A stretch of 64,000 bases of DNA, taken from assembly GCA_034002745.1 (NCBI GenBank), contig JAVEZY010000004.1:62001-126000 (forward strand), given 5' to 3'. The stretch's first letter is position 1, and every line of letters begins with the position of its first letter. The position numbers and the translations under genes are program-made. The DNA is from JAITWN01 sp034002745 (GTDB taxonomy: Bacteria > Pseudomonadota > Gammaproteobacteria > SZUA-140). The notes under the pieces are model-generated. The model searched no databases. It was not told the origin of the DNA and was given only the letters and a program-made list of their open reading frames with translations. This document shows, in pieces, positions 52,745-62,486 of the stretch.

Positions 52745-53640
52745 CGGGCGGGGAAAACGCTGGTGGACAGGTAGCGGTCGCCACGATCGGGAGCAATGGT
52801 GACGATCACCGCGTGCTCGACCTCGGCCGCCACCCGCAGCGCGGCGGTGACGGCGCCGCCCGCGGAAATGCCGGCGAACACACCTTCCCGCGCAGCCAGT
52901 TCGCGCGTGGTGCGTTCGGCATCCTCTTGGGTGACGTCGATGATGCGATCGACGCGCGCGGGATCGTAGATGTGGGGAAGGTACTCACTGGGCCAGCGAC
53001 GGATGCCGGGAATCGAGGAGCCATCGGCCGGCTGGACGCCGATGATGCGCACCGCCGGATTCTGCTCCTTGAGATAACGCGACACGCCCATGATCGTGCC
53101 TGTCGTCCCCATGGAACTTACGAAATGCGTCACCCGTCCGCCGGTGTCACGCCAGATCTCCGGACCGGTGGTTTCGTAATGCGCGAGCGGATTGTCCTGG
53201 TTCGAGAACTGGTCGAGCATGACGCCCTCCCCGGCCGCGACCATCTCGCGCGCCCGGTCGATCGCCGCCTCCATGCCGCCATCCTGCGGAGTCAGCACGA
53301 TCCGCGCGCCGAAGGCGCGCATGAGCGCCCGGCGCTCGATGCTCATGTGCTCGGGCATCACCAGGCACATGCGATAACCGCGGATCGCCGCCGCCATGGC
53401 CAGCGCGATGCCGGTGTTGCCACTGGTCGCCTCGATGAGCGTGTCGCCGGCCTTGATCTCGCCCCGCTCCGCCGCGCCGCGAATCATGCGCATGGCCGGA
53501 CGATCCTTCACGGAACCGGCCGGATTGTTCCCCTCGAGCTTCACCAGCACGACACTGCCGGTTTCGGGTATCAGGCGCTGCAACCGGATAAGCGGGGTAT
53601 TACCGACGAAGGATTCAATGGTCGGGTAAGTGATGGACAC
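52741..53640 (-). CDS. cysM: Cysteine synthase B
   Basis: 299 aa PLP enzyme making cysteine from O-acetylserine and sulfide or thiosulfate. Lys45 in NNPAGSVKDRPA binds PLP; TSGNTGIALAMAAAIRGY and GTTGTIMGVSRYLKE match CysM rather than CysK. First gene of the seven-gene run to nagZ. The 234 bp upstream to the PilZ gene should hold both promoters; none is well formed. Confidence 0.95.
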   Translation of the reverse strand: MSITYPTIESFVGNTPLIRLQRLIPETGSVVLVKLEGNNPAGSVKDRPAMRMIRGAAERGEIKAGDTLIEATSGNTGIALAMAAAIRGYRMCLVMPEHMSIERRALMRAFGARIVLTPQDGGMEAAIDRAREMVAAGEGVMLDQFSNQDNPLAHYETTGPEIWRDTGGRVTHFVSSMGTTGTIMGVSRYLKEQNPAVRIIGVQPADGSSIPGIRRWPSEYLPHIYDPARVDRIIDVTQEDAERTTRELAAREGVFAGISAGGAVTAALRVAAEVEHAVIVTIAPDRGDRYLSTSVFPAR

Positions 53641-53874
53641 GAAAGCCCCTGACGAGAGCGAAGTAGCGAAAGGCCATTCTAGCGCCGCATCTCGCGCAGG
53701 GGCAAGGCGAGCGAACGGCGGCTAAAGCGCGCCCTGCGGCGGGACGATACAGAGATGCCGGAACGGGGACGTCGGACAGGGGACAGACGTTCTGAGCAAT
53801 GTCACGCGACGCATTCACCGGCCCGATAGAACGTCGCATGGCCTCATTGAAAACAGCCCCCGGAAACAAGAGCG

Positions 53875-54249
53875 ATGAGCATCGACAAGCGATTCAATGC
53901 CCGCGGAATGGTGCGGTGCGGCAAGGAGGCGCGCTTCTCCGTCAAGTCCGAAGACGGGGTCTACACCATCACGCGCCTGTGCGATGTATCCCTGAGCGGA
54001 GCCGGTGTGGAAACCCGCTATCCGCTGCGCCAGGGTGAACGCATCCGGCTGAAGTACCGCAGCGATGAACTGACCGTCGCCGTGAACGGGACCGTCGCCT
54101 GGTGCACCGCCACGCCGGGAGACATCTTTAACATCGGCGTCTCGTTCTGTCCCGAAGAACGACAGCGCAACGCCGTCTTCTTCCTCGCCCTGCGCCGGTA
54201 TCTGAGCGAGCTCGGCGGGGATGCGATGCAGGAGAAGAGCGAAAAGTGA
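53875..54249 (+). CDS. PilZ domain c-di-GMP-binding protein
   Basis: 124 aa. Both c-di-GMP contacts of PilZ are present: RxxxR at Arg6-Arg10 (RFNAR) and DxSxxG at Asp37-Gly42 (DVSLSG). The rest is the PilZ beta-barrel (GAGVETRYPL, IRLKYRSDELTVAVNGTVAWC) with a short C-terminal helix. Likely a single-domain receptor. Its neighbour in regulation may be the GGDEF/EAL protein at 9831. Confidence 0.85.
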   Translation: MSIDKRFNARGMVRCGKEARFSVKSEDGVYTITRLCDVSLSGAGVETRYPLRQGERIRLKYRSDELTVAVNGTVAWCTATPGDIFNIGVSFCPEERQRNAVFFLALRRYLSELGGDAMQEKSEK

Positions 54250-54353
54250 AAAGGTGACGGAAAGAGGAAGTCGAACGCGCGAACCATCAAGGCGACGTCT
54301 GCGCCTCTTGCTTCCTCTCTCCTACTCTGTCCACTTTCCACCGACAAAAAAAA

Positions 54354-54374
54354 GGGGACCGAAGTCCCCTTTTT
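54354..54374. terminator. Bidirectional intrinsic terminator between PilZ gene and pnp
   Basis: GGGGAC-CGAA-GTCCCC (54354-54369) with eight A before it and five T after it, so each strand sees a stem followed by a U-tract. It lies about 105 bp after the PilZ stop and 18 bp after the pnp stop. Confidence 0.88.
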
Positions 54375-54391
54375 CTTCACTCCGGAAAAGC

Positions 54392-56491
54392 TCAGACGCC
54401 TTCGTCTTCGATTTCCTTCATGCTGAGGCGGATGCGCCCCTGCTTGTCGATCTCGAGAACCTTCACGCGCACGATCTTGCCCTCGGAAAGCTTGTCGCTG
54501 ACGCTGTCGACGCGCTCATGGGAGATTTGCGAGATGTGCACCAGTCCGTCCTTGCCGGGCAGAATGGTCACGAAGGCGCCGAAGTCCATCAGCTTGGACA
54601 CGCGCCCCTCGTAGATCGCGCCCACCTCGACATCCGCCGTCAGCTGACGGATGCGACGGATCACCTCCTCGCCCGCGGTCTGGTCGACCGAAGCGATCTT
54701 GACGGTGCCGTCATCGGTGATGTCGATGCTGGTGCCGGTTTCCTCGGTGAGCGCACGGATCGTGGCGCCACCCTTGCCGATCACGTCACGGATGCGATCG
54801 GGGTTGATCTTCATGGTGATGATGCGCGGCGCGTGACGCGAAATGTCGCTGCGCGGCTCGGCGATGATGGCATTCATGCGCTCGAGGATGTGCAGACGTC
54901 CGTCGCGCGCCTGCTCCAGGGCCTGCGCCATGATCTCGCGGGTGATGCCGTCGATCTTGATGTCCATCTGCAGCGCGGTGACACCCGAGGAAGTGCCCGC
55001 AACCTTGAAATCCATGTCGCCGAGATGATCCTCGTCGCCGAGGATGTCCGTCAGCACGGCGCTGCGATCACCTTCCTTGATCAGGCCCATGGCGATGCCG
55101 GCAACCGGCGAACGCACGGGGACGCCGGCATCCATCAGCGCCAGGCTGGTGCCGCATACCGAGGCCATCGAGCTCGAGCCGTTCGATTCGGTGATTTCCG
55201 AGACGACGCGGATGACGTAGGGGAAGTCTTCCATGTCCGGCAGCACGGCAGCGACGCCGCGACGAGCCAGATTGCCGTGACCGATCTCGCGGCGCTTGGG
55301 CGAACCGATGAAACCGGTTTCACCGACGCTGTACGGCGGGAAGTTGTAGTGCAGCATGAACGGCTCGCGGCGCTCGCCTTCGATCGCATCGATGATCTGC
55401 GCATCGCGGCCGGTGCCGAGGGTAGCGACCACCATGGCCTGGGTCTCGCCGCGGGTAAACAGCGCCGAACCGTGCGCGCGCGGCAGCACGCCGACACGAA
55501 TGGTGATCGGACGTACCGTGCGCGTATCGCGGCCGTCGATGCGCGGCTGGCCAGCCAGGATCGCTTCGCGGACTACCTTCTTCTCCAGACGCTCGATCTG
55601 GCCCTTGACCTCTTCGACCGTCCACGCCGGCTCGGCGCCTTCGGCGGTCAGCGCGGCGACGATGGCGGAACGGATCTCGGAGAGCCGACCCTGGCGCTGC
55701 TGCTTGTCGCGGATCTGGTAGGCCGCCGAAATCTGGCCGACGTTATCCTCGCTGCGGACGCGGGCGAGCAGCGCCTCGTCCACGCTCGCCTCGGGCAGTT
55801 CCCAGGCCGGCTTGCCGGCTTCGGCCACCAGCTCACGAATGGCTTGGATCGCGACCTGCTGCTGGGTGTGACCGAACAGCACGGCTTCGAGCATCACTGC
55901 CTCGGACAGTTCCGAAGCCTCGGACTCCACCATCAGCACGGCGTTCTCCGTGCCGGCCACGACCAGGTCGAGCTGCGAAGTCTCGAGCTCCGACAGCGTG
56001 GGGTTGAGCACGAACTGCCCGTCCCGGTAGCCGACGCGGGCGGCGCCGATCGGACCCTTGAACGGCAGACCCGAGATCGCCAGCGCCGCGGAGGCACCGA
56101 TCATCGCGGGAATGTCGGGGTCGATCTCGCGACCGTGCGAGATGACGGTGGCGATGACCTGAACTTCATTGGTGAACGACTTGGGGAACAGAGGACGCAG
56201 CGGTCGATCGATCAGGCGGGAAGTCAGCGTTTCCTTCTCGGACGGCCGTCCTTCGCGCTTGAAGAAACCGCCGGGGATCTTGCCTGCCGCGTAGGTGCGT
56301 TCCTGATAGTTGACGGTGAGCGGGAAGAAATCACGCCCCGGAACAGCTTCCTTCTGCGCGACGGCGGTCACCAGCACCACCGTTTCGCCCATGCTCACCA
56401 TGACGGCACCAGTCGCCTGGCGTGCAATCTCGCCGGTCTCGAGGGTTACCTGATGAGCGCCATATTGAAAGACTTTCTTCTTTACGGTCAC
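54392..56491 (-). CDS. pnp: Polyribonucleotide nucleotidyltransferase
   Basis: 699 aa 3'-5' phosphorolytic exoribonuclease. Two RNase PH domains (1-220 and 310-540), with the catalytic Asp in LGDEDHLGDMDFKVAG, then KH (about 552-612: MKINPDRIRDVIGKGG) and S1 (about 620-690: EGRVSKLMDFGAFVTILPG) domains. Typical of the degradosome. Follows rpsO as usual; a hairpin separates them. Confidence 0.97.
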   Translation of the reverse strand: MTVKKKVFQYGAHQVTLETGEIARQATGAVMVSMGETVVLVTAVAQKEAVPGRDFFPLTVNYQERTYAAGKIPGGFFKREGRPSEKETLTSRLIDRPLRPLFPKSFTNEVQVIATVISHGREIDPDIPAMIGASAALAISGLPFKGPIGAARVGYRDGQFVLNPTLSELETSQLDLVVAGTENAVLMVESEASELSEAVMLEAVLFGHTQQQVAIQAIRELVAEAGKPAWELPEASVDEALLARVRSEDNVGQISAAYQIRDKQQRQGRLSEIRSAIVAALTAEGAEPAWTVEEVKGQIERLEKKVVREAILAGQPRIDGRDTRTVRPITIRVGVLPRAHGSALFTRGETQAMVVATLGTGRDAQIIDAIEGERREPFMLHYNFPPYSVGETGFIGSPKRREIGHGNLARRGVAAVLPDMEDFPYVIRVVSEITESNGSSSMASVCGTSLALMDAGVPVRSPVAGIAMGLIKEGDRSAVLTDILGDEDHLGDMDFKVAGTSSGVTALQMDIKIDGITREIMAQALEQARDGRLHILERMNAIIAEPRSDISRHAPRIITMKINPDRIRDVIGKGGATIRALTEETGTSIDITDDGTVKIASVDQTAGEEVIRRIRQLTADVEVGAIYEGRVSKLMDFGAFVTILPGKDGLVHISQISHERVDSVSDKLSEGKIVRVKVLEIDKQGRIRLSMKEIEDEGV

Positions 56492-56562
56492 TGGTTGGAT
56501 TCCTGTAGGGTTAGAGCGTACGACTCATCGGCAGCCGCCGATCGCGCACCCGGAATGGAAAA

Positions 56563-56585
56563 GCGGGCCCGATGGACGGGCCCGC
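56563..56585 (-). terminator. Intrinsic terminator of rpsO
   Basis: On the minus strand GCGGGCCCG (56585-56577), loop of five, CGGGCCCGC (56571-56563), then TTTT (56562-56559). It lies 32 bp beyond the rpsO stop and 71 bp upstream of the pnp start, giving a site to separate rpsO from pnp or to be cut by RNase III as in E. coli. Confidence 0.8.
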
Positions 56586-56617
56586 CGCGAGACGTGATGA
56601 GGCGCCTCGGCGCCGGC

Positions 56618-56887
56618 TCACTTGCGCAAGCCGAGCCGCGCGATCAGTTCCTGGTAACGCGACACATCGCTCTTTCGCAGATAGTCGAGCAGCTTGCGCC
56701 GCGCGCTGACCATTCTCAGGAGCCCCTGGCGGGAATGGTGGTCGTGCTTGTGCTCCTTGAAATGGCCGGAGAGCTGATCGATCCGGGCGGAAAGCAGGGC
56801 AACCTGCACTTCCGGCGATCCGGTGTCACCCGCGCCACGCTGATAATCCTTTACGACTTCTGCCTTGGTCTGCGCATCTAATCCCAT
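56618..56887 (-). CDS. rpsO: 30S ribosomal protein S15
   Basis: 89 aa, exactly family length. MGLDAQTKAEVV, TGSPEVQVALLSARI, HFKEHKHDHHSRQGLLRMVSARRKLLDYL and the C-terminal YQELIARLGLRK are standard. ATG 56887 chosen by family start. Autoregulation by S15 through a leader is known in E. coli; its structure is not resolved here. Confidence 0.98.
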   Translation of the reverse strand: MGLDAQTKAEVVKDYQRGAGDTGSPEVQVALLSARIDQLSGHFKEHKHDHHSRQGLLRMVSARRKLLDYLRKSDVSRYQELIARLGLRK

Positions 56888-56983
56888 GTCGTCCTGCCAA
56901 TTGTCACAGTCTAATTTTCGAGCGCGTATTTTATCTTGCAATCGCTACTCGGTACAAGGAGGAAAAGCCCCACGCCGCCCGGC

Positions 56984-57901
56984 TCACTGGTTCACCAGGC
57001 GTTTTGGCGCCACCCGGCCATCATCCAGGATGTGGCCAACGCCGAGAAAGCGGTCTTCCCCGGTATAGATCCGGACCAGGCCCCGGGAGGGGGCATGGGG
57101 CACGAACACCGGCTGCCCCTGCACCAGAAAGTAGGCGACATCCTTGGACAAACGGACATCCGGCCACTGGGCCAGCGCACTTTCCATGGAAACCAGACAG
57201 GCGTCCAGCGCCGCCTCCCCGCCTTCTTCCGCCATCGCCTGCAGCGCCTCCATCGTGACCATGCGCGAAGCGTCGAACGCCCCCACGCCGGTGCGACGCA
57301 GCTCGCAGATATGCCCGCCACAGCCCAGCAGCTCGCCGAGCTCGTCCGCCAGAACACGGATATACGTCCCCTTGGAGCAATCGACTTCGATGGTCACGCG
57401 ATCGTCGCTGAAATCGACCACTTCGAAGCGGTGGATCGTGACTTCGCGTGCCTTGCGCTCGACCTCTATGCCCTGATGAGCGAGCTTGTAGAGCGGCACG
57501 CCGTTCTGCTTGATCGCCGAGTGCATGGGCGGAATCTGCAGCAATTCGCCGCGAAAGGATGCGGCGGCCTGCTCCACCCGCGCGCGGTCGATGCCGGCAG
57601 TGTCGCCGCGCCGAATGACCTCGCCTTCGGAATCGCCGGTCGTGGTGCGCTCCCCCAGCCGCACGACGGCACGATAGCTCTTGTCGGCCTCCAGCAGAAA
57701 GCCCGACAGCTTGGTGGCCTCACCGAAGCAGATCGGCAGCAGGCCGGTGGCAAGCGGATCGAGGCTGCCGGTATGACCGGCCTTGCGGGCACGAAACAGG
57801 CGCTTCACCACCTGCAGTGCGCCATTGGAGGTCATGCTGGAGGGTTTGTCCAGCAACAGAATGCCGGTGACCTCGCGGCCCCGGGAATGACGGTGTTTCA
57901 T
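56984..57901 (-). CDS. truB: tRNA pseudouridine(55) synthase
   Basis: 305 aa. GILLLDKPSSMTSN, AGHTGSLDPLATGLLPIC (catalytic Asp), GELLQIPPMHSAIKQNG and a C-terminal PUA-like end. Makes Psi55 in the T-loop of tRNA. The ATG shares one base with the rbfA stop. The enzyme's T-loop target is the same region that is split in the repeats near the tRNA-Ser genes. Confidence 0.97.
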   Translation of the reverse strand: MKHRHSRGREVTGILLLDKPSSMTSNGALQVVKRLFRARKAGHTGSLDPLATGLLPICFGEATKLSGFLLEADKSYRAVVRLGERTTTGDSEGEVIRRGDTAGIDRARVEQAAASFRGELLQIPPMHSAIKQNGVPLYKLAHQGIEVERKAREVTIHRFEVVDFSDDRVTIEVDCSKGTYIRVLADELGELLGCGGHICELRRTGVGAFDASRMVTMEALQAMAEEGGEAALDACLVSMESALAQWPDVRLSKDVAYFLVQGQPVFVPHAPSRGLVRIYTGEDRFLGVGHILDDGRVAPKRLVNQ

Positions 57902-58281
57902 CAAGATTCCTTACCAGACTTCTTCTTGTCCTCGGCGACCGAACGTTCGATCAGGGCGGCGAGGCGATTGCCTTCGACCATGGCGTCGTCGTGGACGAAC
58001 TGCAGATGCGGCATGATGCGCAGCTTCATTCTGCGAAACAGCGTCTGGCGCAGGAACGGGCCAGCGCCGTTGAGGATCCTCACCGACTCCGCCGCCTCGT
58101 CGCTCTCCTTGCCAAGCACGGTCACGTATACGCGCGCATGCGAAAGATCGCTCGACACCTTCACCGCCGAGACGGTGATCATGCCGAGGCGGGGATCCTT
58201 TACCTCCTGCGGGATCAGTACAGCCAGCTCGCGCTGAAGCTGTTCACCGATCCGCCGTGCGCGCGTGAACTCCTTGGGCAT
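57901..58281 (-). CDS. rbfA: Ribosome-binding factor A
   Basis: 126 aa. EFTRARRIGEQLQRELAVLI, DPRLGMITVSAVKVSSDLSHARVYV and LRIMPHLQFVHDD are diagnostic. Helps mature the 30S subunit and the 16S 5' end. Between infB and truB in the standard order. Confidence 0.97.
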   Translation of the reverse strand: MPKEFTRARRIGEQLQRELAVLIPQEVKDPRLGMITVSAVKVSSDLSHARVYVTVLGKESDEAAESVRILNGAGPFLRQTLFRRMKLRIMPHLQFVHDDAMVEGNRLAALIERSVAEDKKKSGKES

Positions 58282-58335
58282 ATGCCGCTCCCTCTCTGCC
58301 GTCGCTGCCCGCTACCCGCGCCTGCGCGCGGATGA

Positions 58336-60852
58336 TCACAGTTCGCGCTTGACCTCGATTCTCTCGTAAACCTCGATCTGGTCGCCGGCCCGGACGTCGT
58401 TATAGTTGCGCACGCCGATACCGCACTCGGTACCCGCACGCACCTCGTTGACGTCGTCCTTGAAGCGGCGCAGCGACTCCAGCTCGCCTTCGTAGATGAC
58501 CACGTTGTCACGCAACACGCGGATCGGGTTGCTGCGTCGCACCGCACCCTCGACCACCAGACAGCCGGCGATCTGGCCGAACTTCGGCGAGCGGAACACC
58601 TCGCGCACCTCGGCGAGTCCGACGATCTGCTCGCGGATCTCGGGCGACAGCATGCCCGAGAGCGCCTGCCTCACCTCATCGATCACATCGTAGATGATGC
58701 TGTGATAGCGCAGTTCGACGTTGTTCTCCTCCGCGGCCCGCCGCGCCGCGGCGTCCGCGCGCACGTTGAAGCCGATCACCACGGCGCCCGAGGTGAGCGC
58801 GAGGTTGACGTCGGATTCGGTGATACCGCCGACACCGGAAGCGATAATCTTCACCGAGACCTCGTCGGTGGACAGCTTGATCAGCGACTCGCGCAGCGCC
58901 TCGACCGAGCCCTGGACGTCGCCCTTGATCACCAGATTGACCGAAGCCAGTTCGTCCTTGGCGATCTGCGAGAACACATCCTCCAGGCGGGCCGCCTTGC
59001 GGGCCGCGAGCTTCACATCGCGATACTTGCCCTGGCGGAACAGCGCGATCTCGCGCGCCTTGCGCTCATCCTGCAGGACGTGAACCTCGTCGCCGGCATT
59101 GGGCGTGCCGGACAGACCGAGCACGACCACCGGAATCGACGGGCCAGCCTCGTCGACCGCATGCCCGCTCTCATCGAACAGGGCGCGCACGCGTCCATAC
59201 TCACCACCGGCAAGCACCATCTCGCCGCGACGCAGGGTACCGTTCTGCACCAGCACCGTCGCCACCGGACCGCGCCCCTTGTCCAGGGTCGACTCGATGA
59301 CCGTGCCGGTTGCCGGCCGGTCCGGGACAGCCTTCAGCTCCATGACCTCGGCCTGGAGCAGGATCGCATCCAGCACCTCGTCCACGCCCTGGCCGGTCTT
59401 GGCCGACACGTGCACGAACATGGTGTCGCCGCCCCACTCCTCGGGCACGACCTGATGACCGACCAGCTCCTGCTTCACCCGATCGGGCTCGGCTTCCGGT
59501 TTATCGATCTTGTTCACTGCGACGATGATCGGCACGCCGGCTGCGCGCGCATGCTGTACCGCCTCGATCGTCTGCGGCATCACGCCGTCGTCGGCAGCCA
59601 CGATCAGCACCACGATGTCCGTCACCTTCGCACCGCGGGCGCGCATCGCCGTGAACGCGGCGTGGCCCGGGGTGTCGAGGAAGGTGATCATGCCGCGCGG
59701 CGTCTCGACGTGATAGGCGCCGATATGCTGGGTGATGCCACCAGCCTCGCCCGCGGCGACGCGCGTGCGGCGGATGTAGTCGAGCAGCGAGGTCTTGCCG
59801 TGATCCACGTGACCCATGATGGTGACCACCGGCGGGCGCGCCACCGGCTCGCCGCCGCTCTCGGTCTCGAACAGTACCTCTTCGACCGCATTGTCCTGAA
59901 CGGGACGCGCCTTGTGGCCCATCTCCTCGACGACGATGATCGCAGTCTCCTGATCGAGCACCTGGTTGATGGTGACCATGGTGCCCATGCCCATCATGGT
60001 CTTGATGACCTCGGCGGCCTTCACCGACATCTTCTGCGCCAGTTCGCCGACCGTGATGGTCTGCGGAATCGAAACCTCGCGCACGATCGGCTGCGTGGGC
60101 ATCTCGAAGCCATGGCGGGGAGCATTGGCGCCCGGACGTGACCAGCCCTTCTTCTTGCCGCGACCACGCGCCGCACCGCCGCGCGAAGGAGCGACGTGCA
60201 GCTCCTCGCGACCGTAACGGGTGCCGCTGTCGTCACGCTTCTTGCGCCGCTTGCCCTTCTTGTCGCCGGACTTGTCCTCGGTCGCGGCCGGACGGGGCGC
60301 CGCGGCAGGCTCCTCGGCCGGAACCGGCGGAGCGGCGGCGACTTCCGCCTCTTCGGCTGCCTGCGGCGCGGCCGCTTCGGGCGCGGCCTGCTCCACCGGC
60401 TGTTCGGCGGCGGGCTCCGGAGCGACGGCCTCCACCGCCGGAACCTGCTCCGGCACGGGCTGGCCGATGACGGCCAGTTCCGGCGCCTGCTCTTCCTGCG
60501 GCGCCTCGGCAGCCTCGCTCGCCGCCAGGTCGCCACGCATGGCGTAGGTCCGCTTGCGACGATACTCGACGTTCACCTTGCGGGCCTTCGGCTTGACGCG
60601 GCCGGGGCCGGCCGCCGGCACCGTCTGGCGAAGCTCGCTGACCGTCTTGCGCCGCAGCGTGATCTTCTTGGGCTCACCCTGCGCGGCGGTCTGGGAACCG
60701 CTGAGATGCGTCAGCAGCTCCATCTTTTCCTTGTCGCTGATGGTCTGGTCCGCATCGGTGATCGGTAGACCGGCCTCGCCCAACTGAGAAATCAGCCGGT
60801 CGACGGGAATGCCGACCACCTCCGCGAGCTGTCTTACCGTTACGTCTGCCAT
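58336..60852 (-). CDS. infB: Translation initiation factor IF-2
   Basis: 838 aa. N-terminal IF2N domain (MADVTVRQLAEVVGIPV), a long Ala/Pro/Glu-rich disordered linker (about 100-290), then the GTPase with G1 GHVDHGKT at 347-354 and NKIDKPEA, and C-terminal domains II-IV. ATG 60852 chosen by family start. The linker is rich in repeats and varies most among species. Confidence 0.97.
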   Translation of the reverse strand: MADVTVRQLAEVVGIPVDRLISQLGEAGLPITDADQTISDKEKMELLTHLSGSQTAAQGEPKKITLRRKTVSELRQTVPAAGPGRVKPKARKVNVEYRRKRTYAMRGDLAASEAAEAPQEEQAPELAVIGQPVPEQVPAVEAVAPEPAAEQPVEQAAPEAAAPQAAEEAEVAAAPPVPAEEPAAAPRPAATEDKSGDKKGKRRKKRDDSGTRYGREELHVAPSRGGAARGRGKKKGWSRPGANAPRHGFEMPTQPIVREVSIPQTITVGELAQKMSVKAAEVIKTMMGMGTMVTINQVLDQETAIIVVEEMGHKARPVQDNAVEEVLFETESGGEPVARPPVVTIMGHVDHGKTSLLDYIRRTRVAAGEAGGITQHIGAYHVETPRGMITFLDTPGHAAFTAMRARGAKVTDIVVLIVAADDGVMPQTIEAVQHARAAGVPIIVAVNKIDKPEAEPDRVKQELVGHQVVPEEWGGDTMFVHVSAKTGQGVDEVLDAILLQAEVMELKAVPDRPATGTVIESTLDKGRGPVATVLVQNGTLRRGEMVLAGGEYGRVRALFDESGHAVDEAGPSIPVVVLGLSGTPNAGDEVHVLQDERKAREIALFRQGKYRDVKLAARKAARLEDVFSQIAKDELASVNLVIKGDVQGSVEALRESLIKLSTDEVSVKIIASGVGGITESDVNLALTSGAVVIGFNVRADAAARRAAEENNVELRYHSIIYDVIDEVRQALSGMLSPEIREQIVGLAEVREVFRSPKFGQIAGCLVVEGAVRRSNPIRVLRDNVVIYEGELESLRRFKDDVNEVRAGTECGIGVRNYNDVRAGDQIEVYERIEVKREL

Positions 60853-60926
60853 ATTCGCAATCTGTACCTTTGTGTTCGGATGTCGTCCCGCCGCGCGGAA
60901 ACGTGTGAGCAAAGCGCCGCGTCAGA

Positions 60927-62420
60927 TCATTCGGCGGCCTGGCCTTCCTCCGCGAACCACGGCGCGCGCGCGGCCATGATCAGCTGGCTTGCCCTTTCCC
61001 TGTCCATGCCCTCGATCTCCAACAGATCGTCCACCGCCTGCTCCGCCAGATCCTCCTGGCTGAGGATGCCCATTTCCGCCAGCTTCTCGGCCAGCTCGGG
61101 ATCCATGCCTTCCAGTTCGAGCAGACCTTCGCCGGACGCCGTGCCTTCGCCGGCGATGGCCCGGGTCAGCAGCACATCACGCGCCCGCTCGCGCAGTTCC
61201 TGCACGATGTCCTCATCGAATTCCTCGATCTCCAGCAGCTCCTTGGTCGGAACGTAGGCGATCTCCTCGATGCTGGAGAAACCCTCCTGCACGATGATGA
61301 GAGCGATCTCCTCGTCGACGTCGAGCTGCTCCATGAACATCCGGCGCAGGGCCTCCGCTTCGGCCTCGCTCTTCTCCTCGGCCTGGGCCTCGGTCATGAT
61401 GTTCAGTTCCCAGCCCGAGAGCTGGCTGGCAAGCCGCACGTTCTGCCCGCCGCGGCCGATCGCCTGCGACAGATGCTCCTCCTTGACGGCGAGATCCATG
61501 CTGCCCCTTTCCTCGTCGACCACGATCGACTCGACCTCGGCCGGAGACATCGCATTGATCACGAACTGGGCCGGGTTCTCGTCCCAGAGGATGATGTCGA
61601 TGCGTTCGCCAGCGAGCTCGTTCGACACGCTCTGCACGCGCGAGCCGCGCATACCGACGCAGGCGCCGACCGGATCGATGCGCTCGTCATTGGTCTTGAC
61701 CGCGATCTTGGCGCGCGAACCCGGATCGCGCGCCGCACTGACGATATCGATCAACTGCTCGCCCACCTCCGGCACCTCGAGGCGGAACAGCTCGATCAAC
61801 AGCTCGGGCGCGGTACGGCTGACCAGCAGCTGCGGTCCGCGGGTCTCGCTGCGCACCTGGCGCAGATAGACACGGATGCGATCGCCGGGACGTACCGATT
61901 CGCGGGGAATGAGGTCCTCGCGCGGCAGCAGCGCCTCGGCGTTGCCGCCGATGTCCAGGATCACATTGCCACGGTCGATGCGCTTGACCACGCCCGTCAG
62001 CAGCTCGCCGACGCGGTTCTCGAACTGCGCGACGACGTGCGCGCGTTCGGCTTCGCGCACCTTCTGAATGATGACCTGCTTCGCGGTCTGCGCGGCGATG
62101 CGACCGAATTCGACCGACTCGATCTGCTCCTCGATGTAATCGCCGGGCTGCACGCCGGGCTTCTTCGCGCTCGCCTCGGTCAGCGTGAGCTGCGCCTCGG
62201 GATTCTCGATCTCGGCGTCGTCCTCGAGCACCTGCCAGCGGCGGAAGGTCGTGTAATCGCCCGTGCTCCGGTCGATCGCGACACGCACATCCACTTCATC
62301 CGTGTAGCGCTTCTTGGTCGCGGCGGCGAGCGCCGACTCGAGCGCACCAACGATGACTTCCTTCGCGATGCCGCGCTCGTTCGATACCGCATCGACGACC
62401 AACAGTATTTCCTTGCTCAT
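60927..62420 (-). CDS. nusA: Transcription termination/antitermination protein NusA
   Basis: 497 aa (E. coli 495). RNA-polymerase-binding N-terminal domain, S1 (about 135-200), KH1 and KH2 (DPVGACVGMRGSRVQSV, QAIGRGGQNVRLAS) and two C-terminal helix-hairpin-helix acidic repeats (LLELEGMDPELAEKLAEMG, LLEIEGMDRERASQLI). AGAGG precedes the ATG at 62420. Confidence 0.97.
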   Translation of the reverse strand: MSKEILLVVDAVSNERGIAKEVIVGALESALAAATKKRYTDEVDVRVAIDRSTGDYTTFRRWQVLEDDAEIENPEAQLTLTEASAKKPGVQPGDYIEEQIESVEFGRIAAQTAKQVIIQKVREAERAHVVAQFENRVGELLTGVVKRIDRGNVILDIGGNAEALLPREDLIPRESVRPGDRIRVYLRQVRSETRGPQLLVSRTAPELLIELFRLEVPEVGEQLIDIVSAARDPGSRAKIAVKTNDERIDPVGACVGMRGSRVQSVSNELAGERIDIILWDENPAQFVINAMSPAEVESIVVDEERGSMDLAVKEEHLSQAIGRGGQNVRLASQLSGWELNIMTEAQAEEKSEAEAEALRRMFMEQLDVDEEIALIIVQEGFSSIEEIAYVPTKELLEIEEFDEDIVQELRERARDVLLTRAIAGEGTASGEGLLELEGMDPELAEKLAEMGILSQEDLAEQAVDDLLEIEGMDRERASQLIMAARAPWFAEEGQAAE

Positions 62421-62486
62421 CTCAAGCCTCTGCAAACGCCTGGTTCCGTATCCCCGGGAACCGCCCGGATTACCGCTAGACCCGCC

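Noticed and set aside
53641..53874. Looked for a sulfur- or cysteine-responsive element before cysM
   Set aside because: No recognisable S-box or CysB-like palindrome; region appears unstructured.
54221..56881. Very long open frame antisense to pnp and rpsO
   Set aside because: Shadow of conserved genes on the other strand; no recognisable domain.
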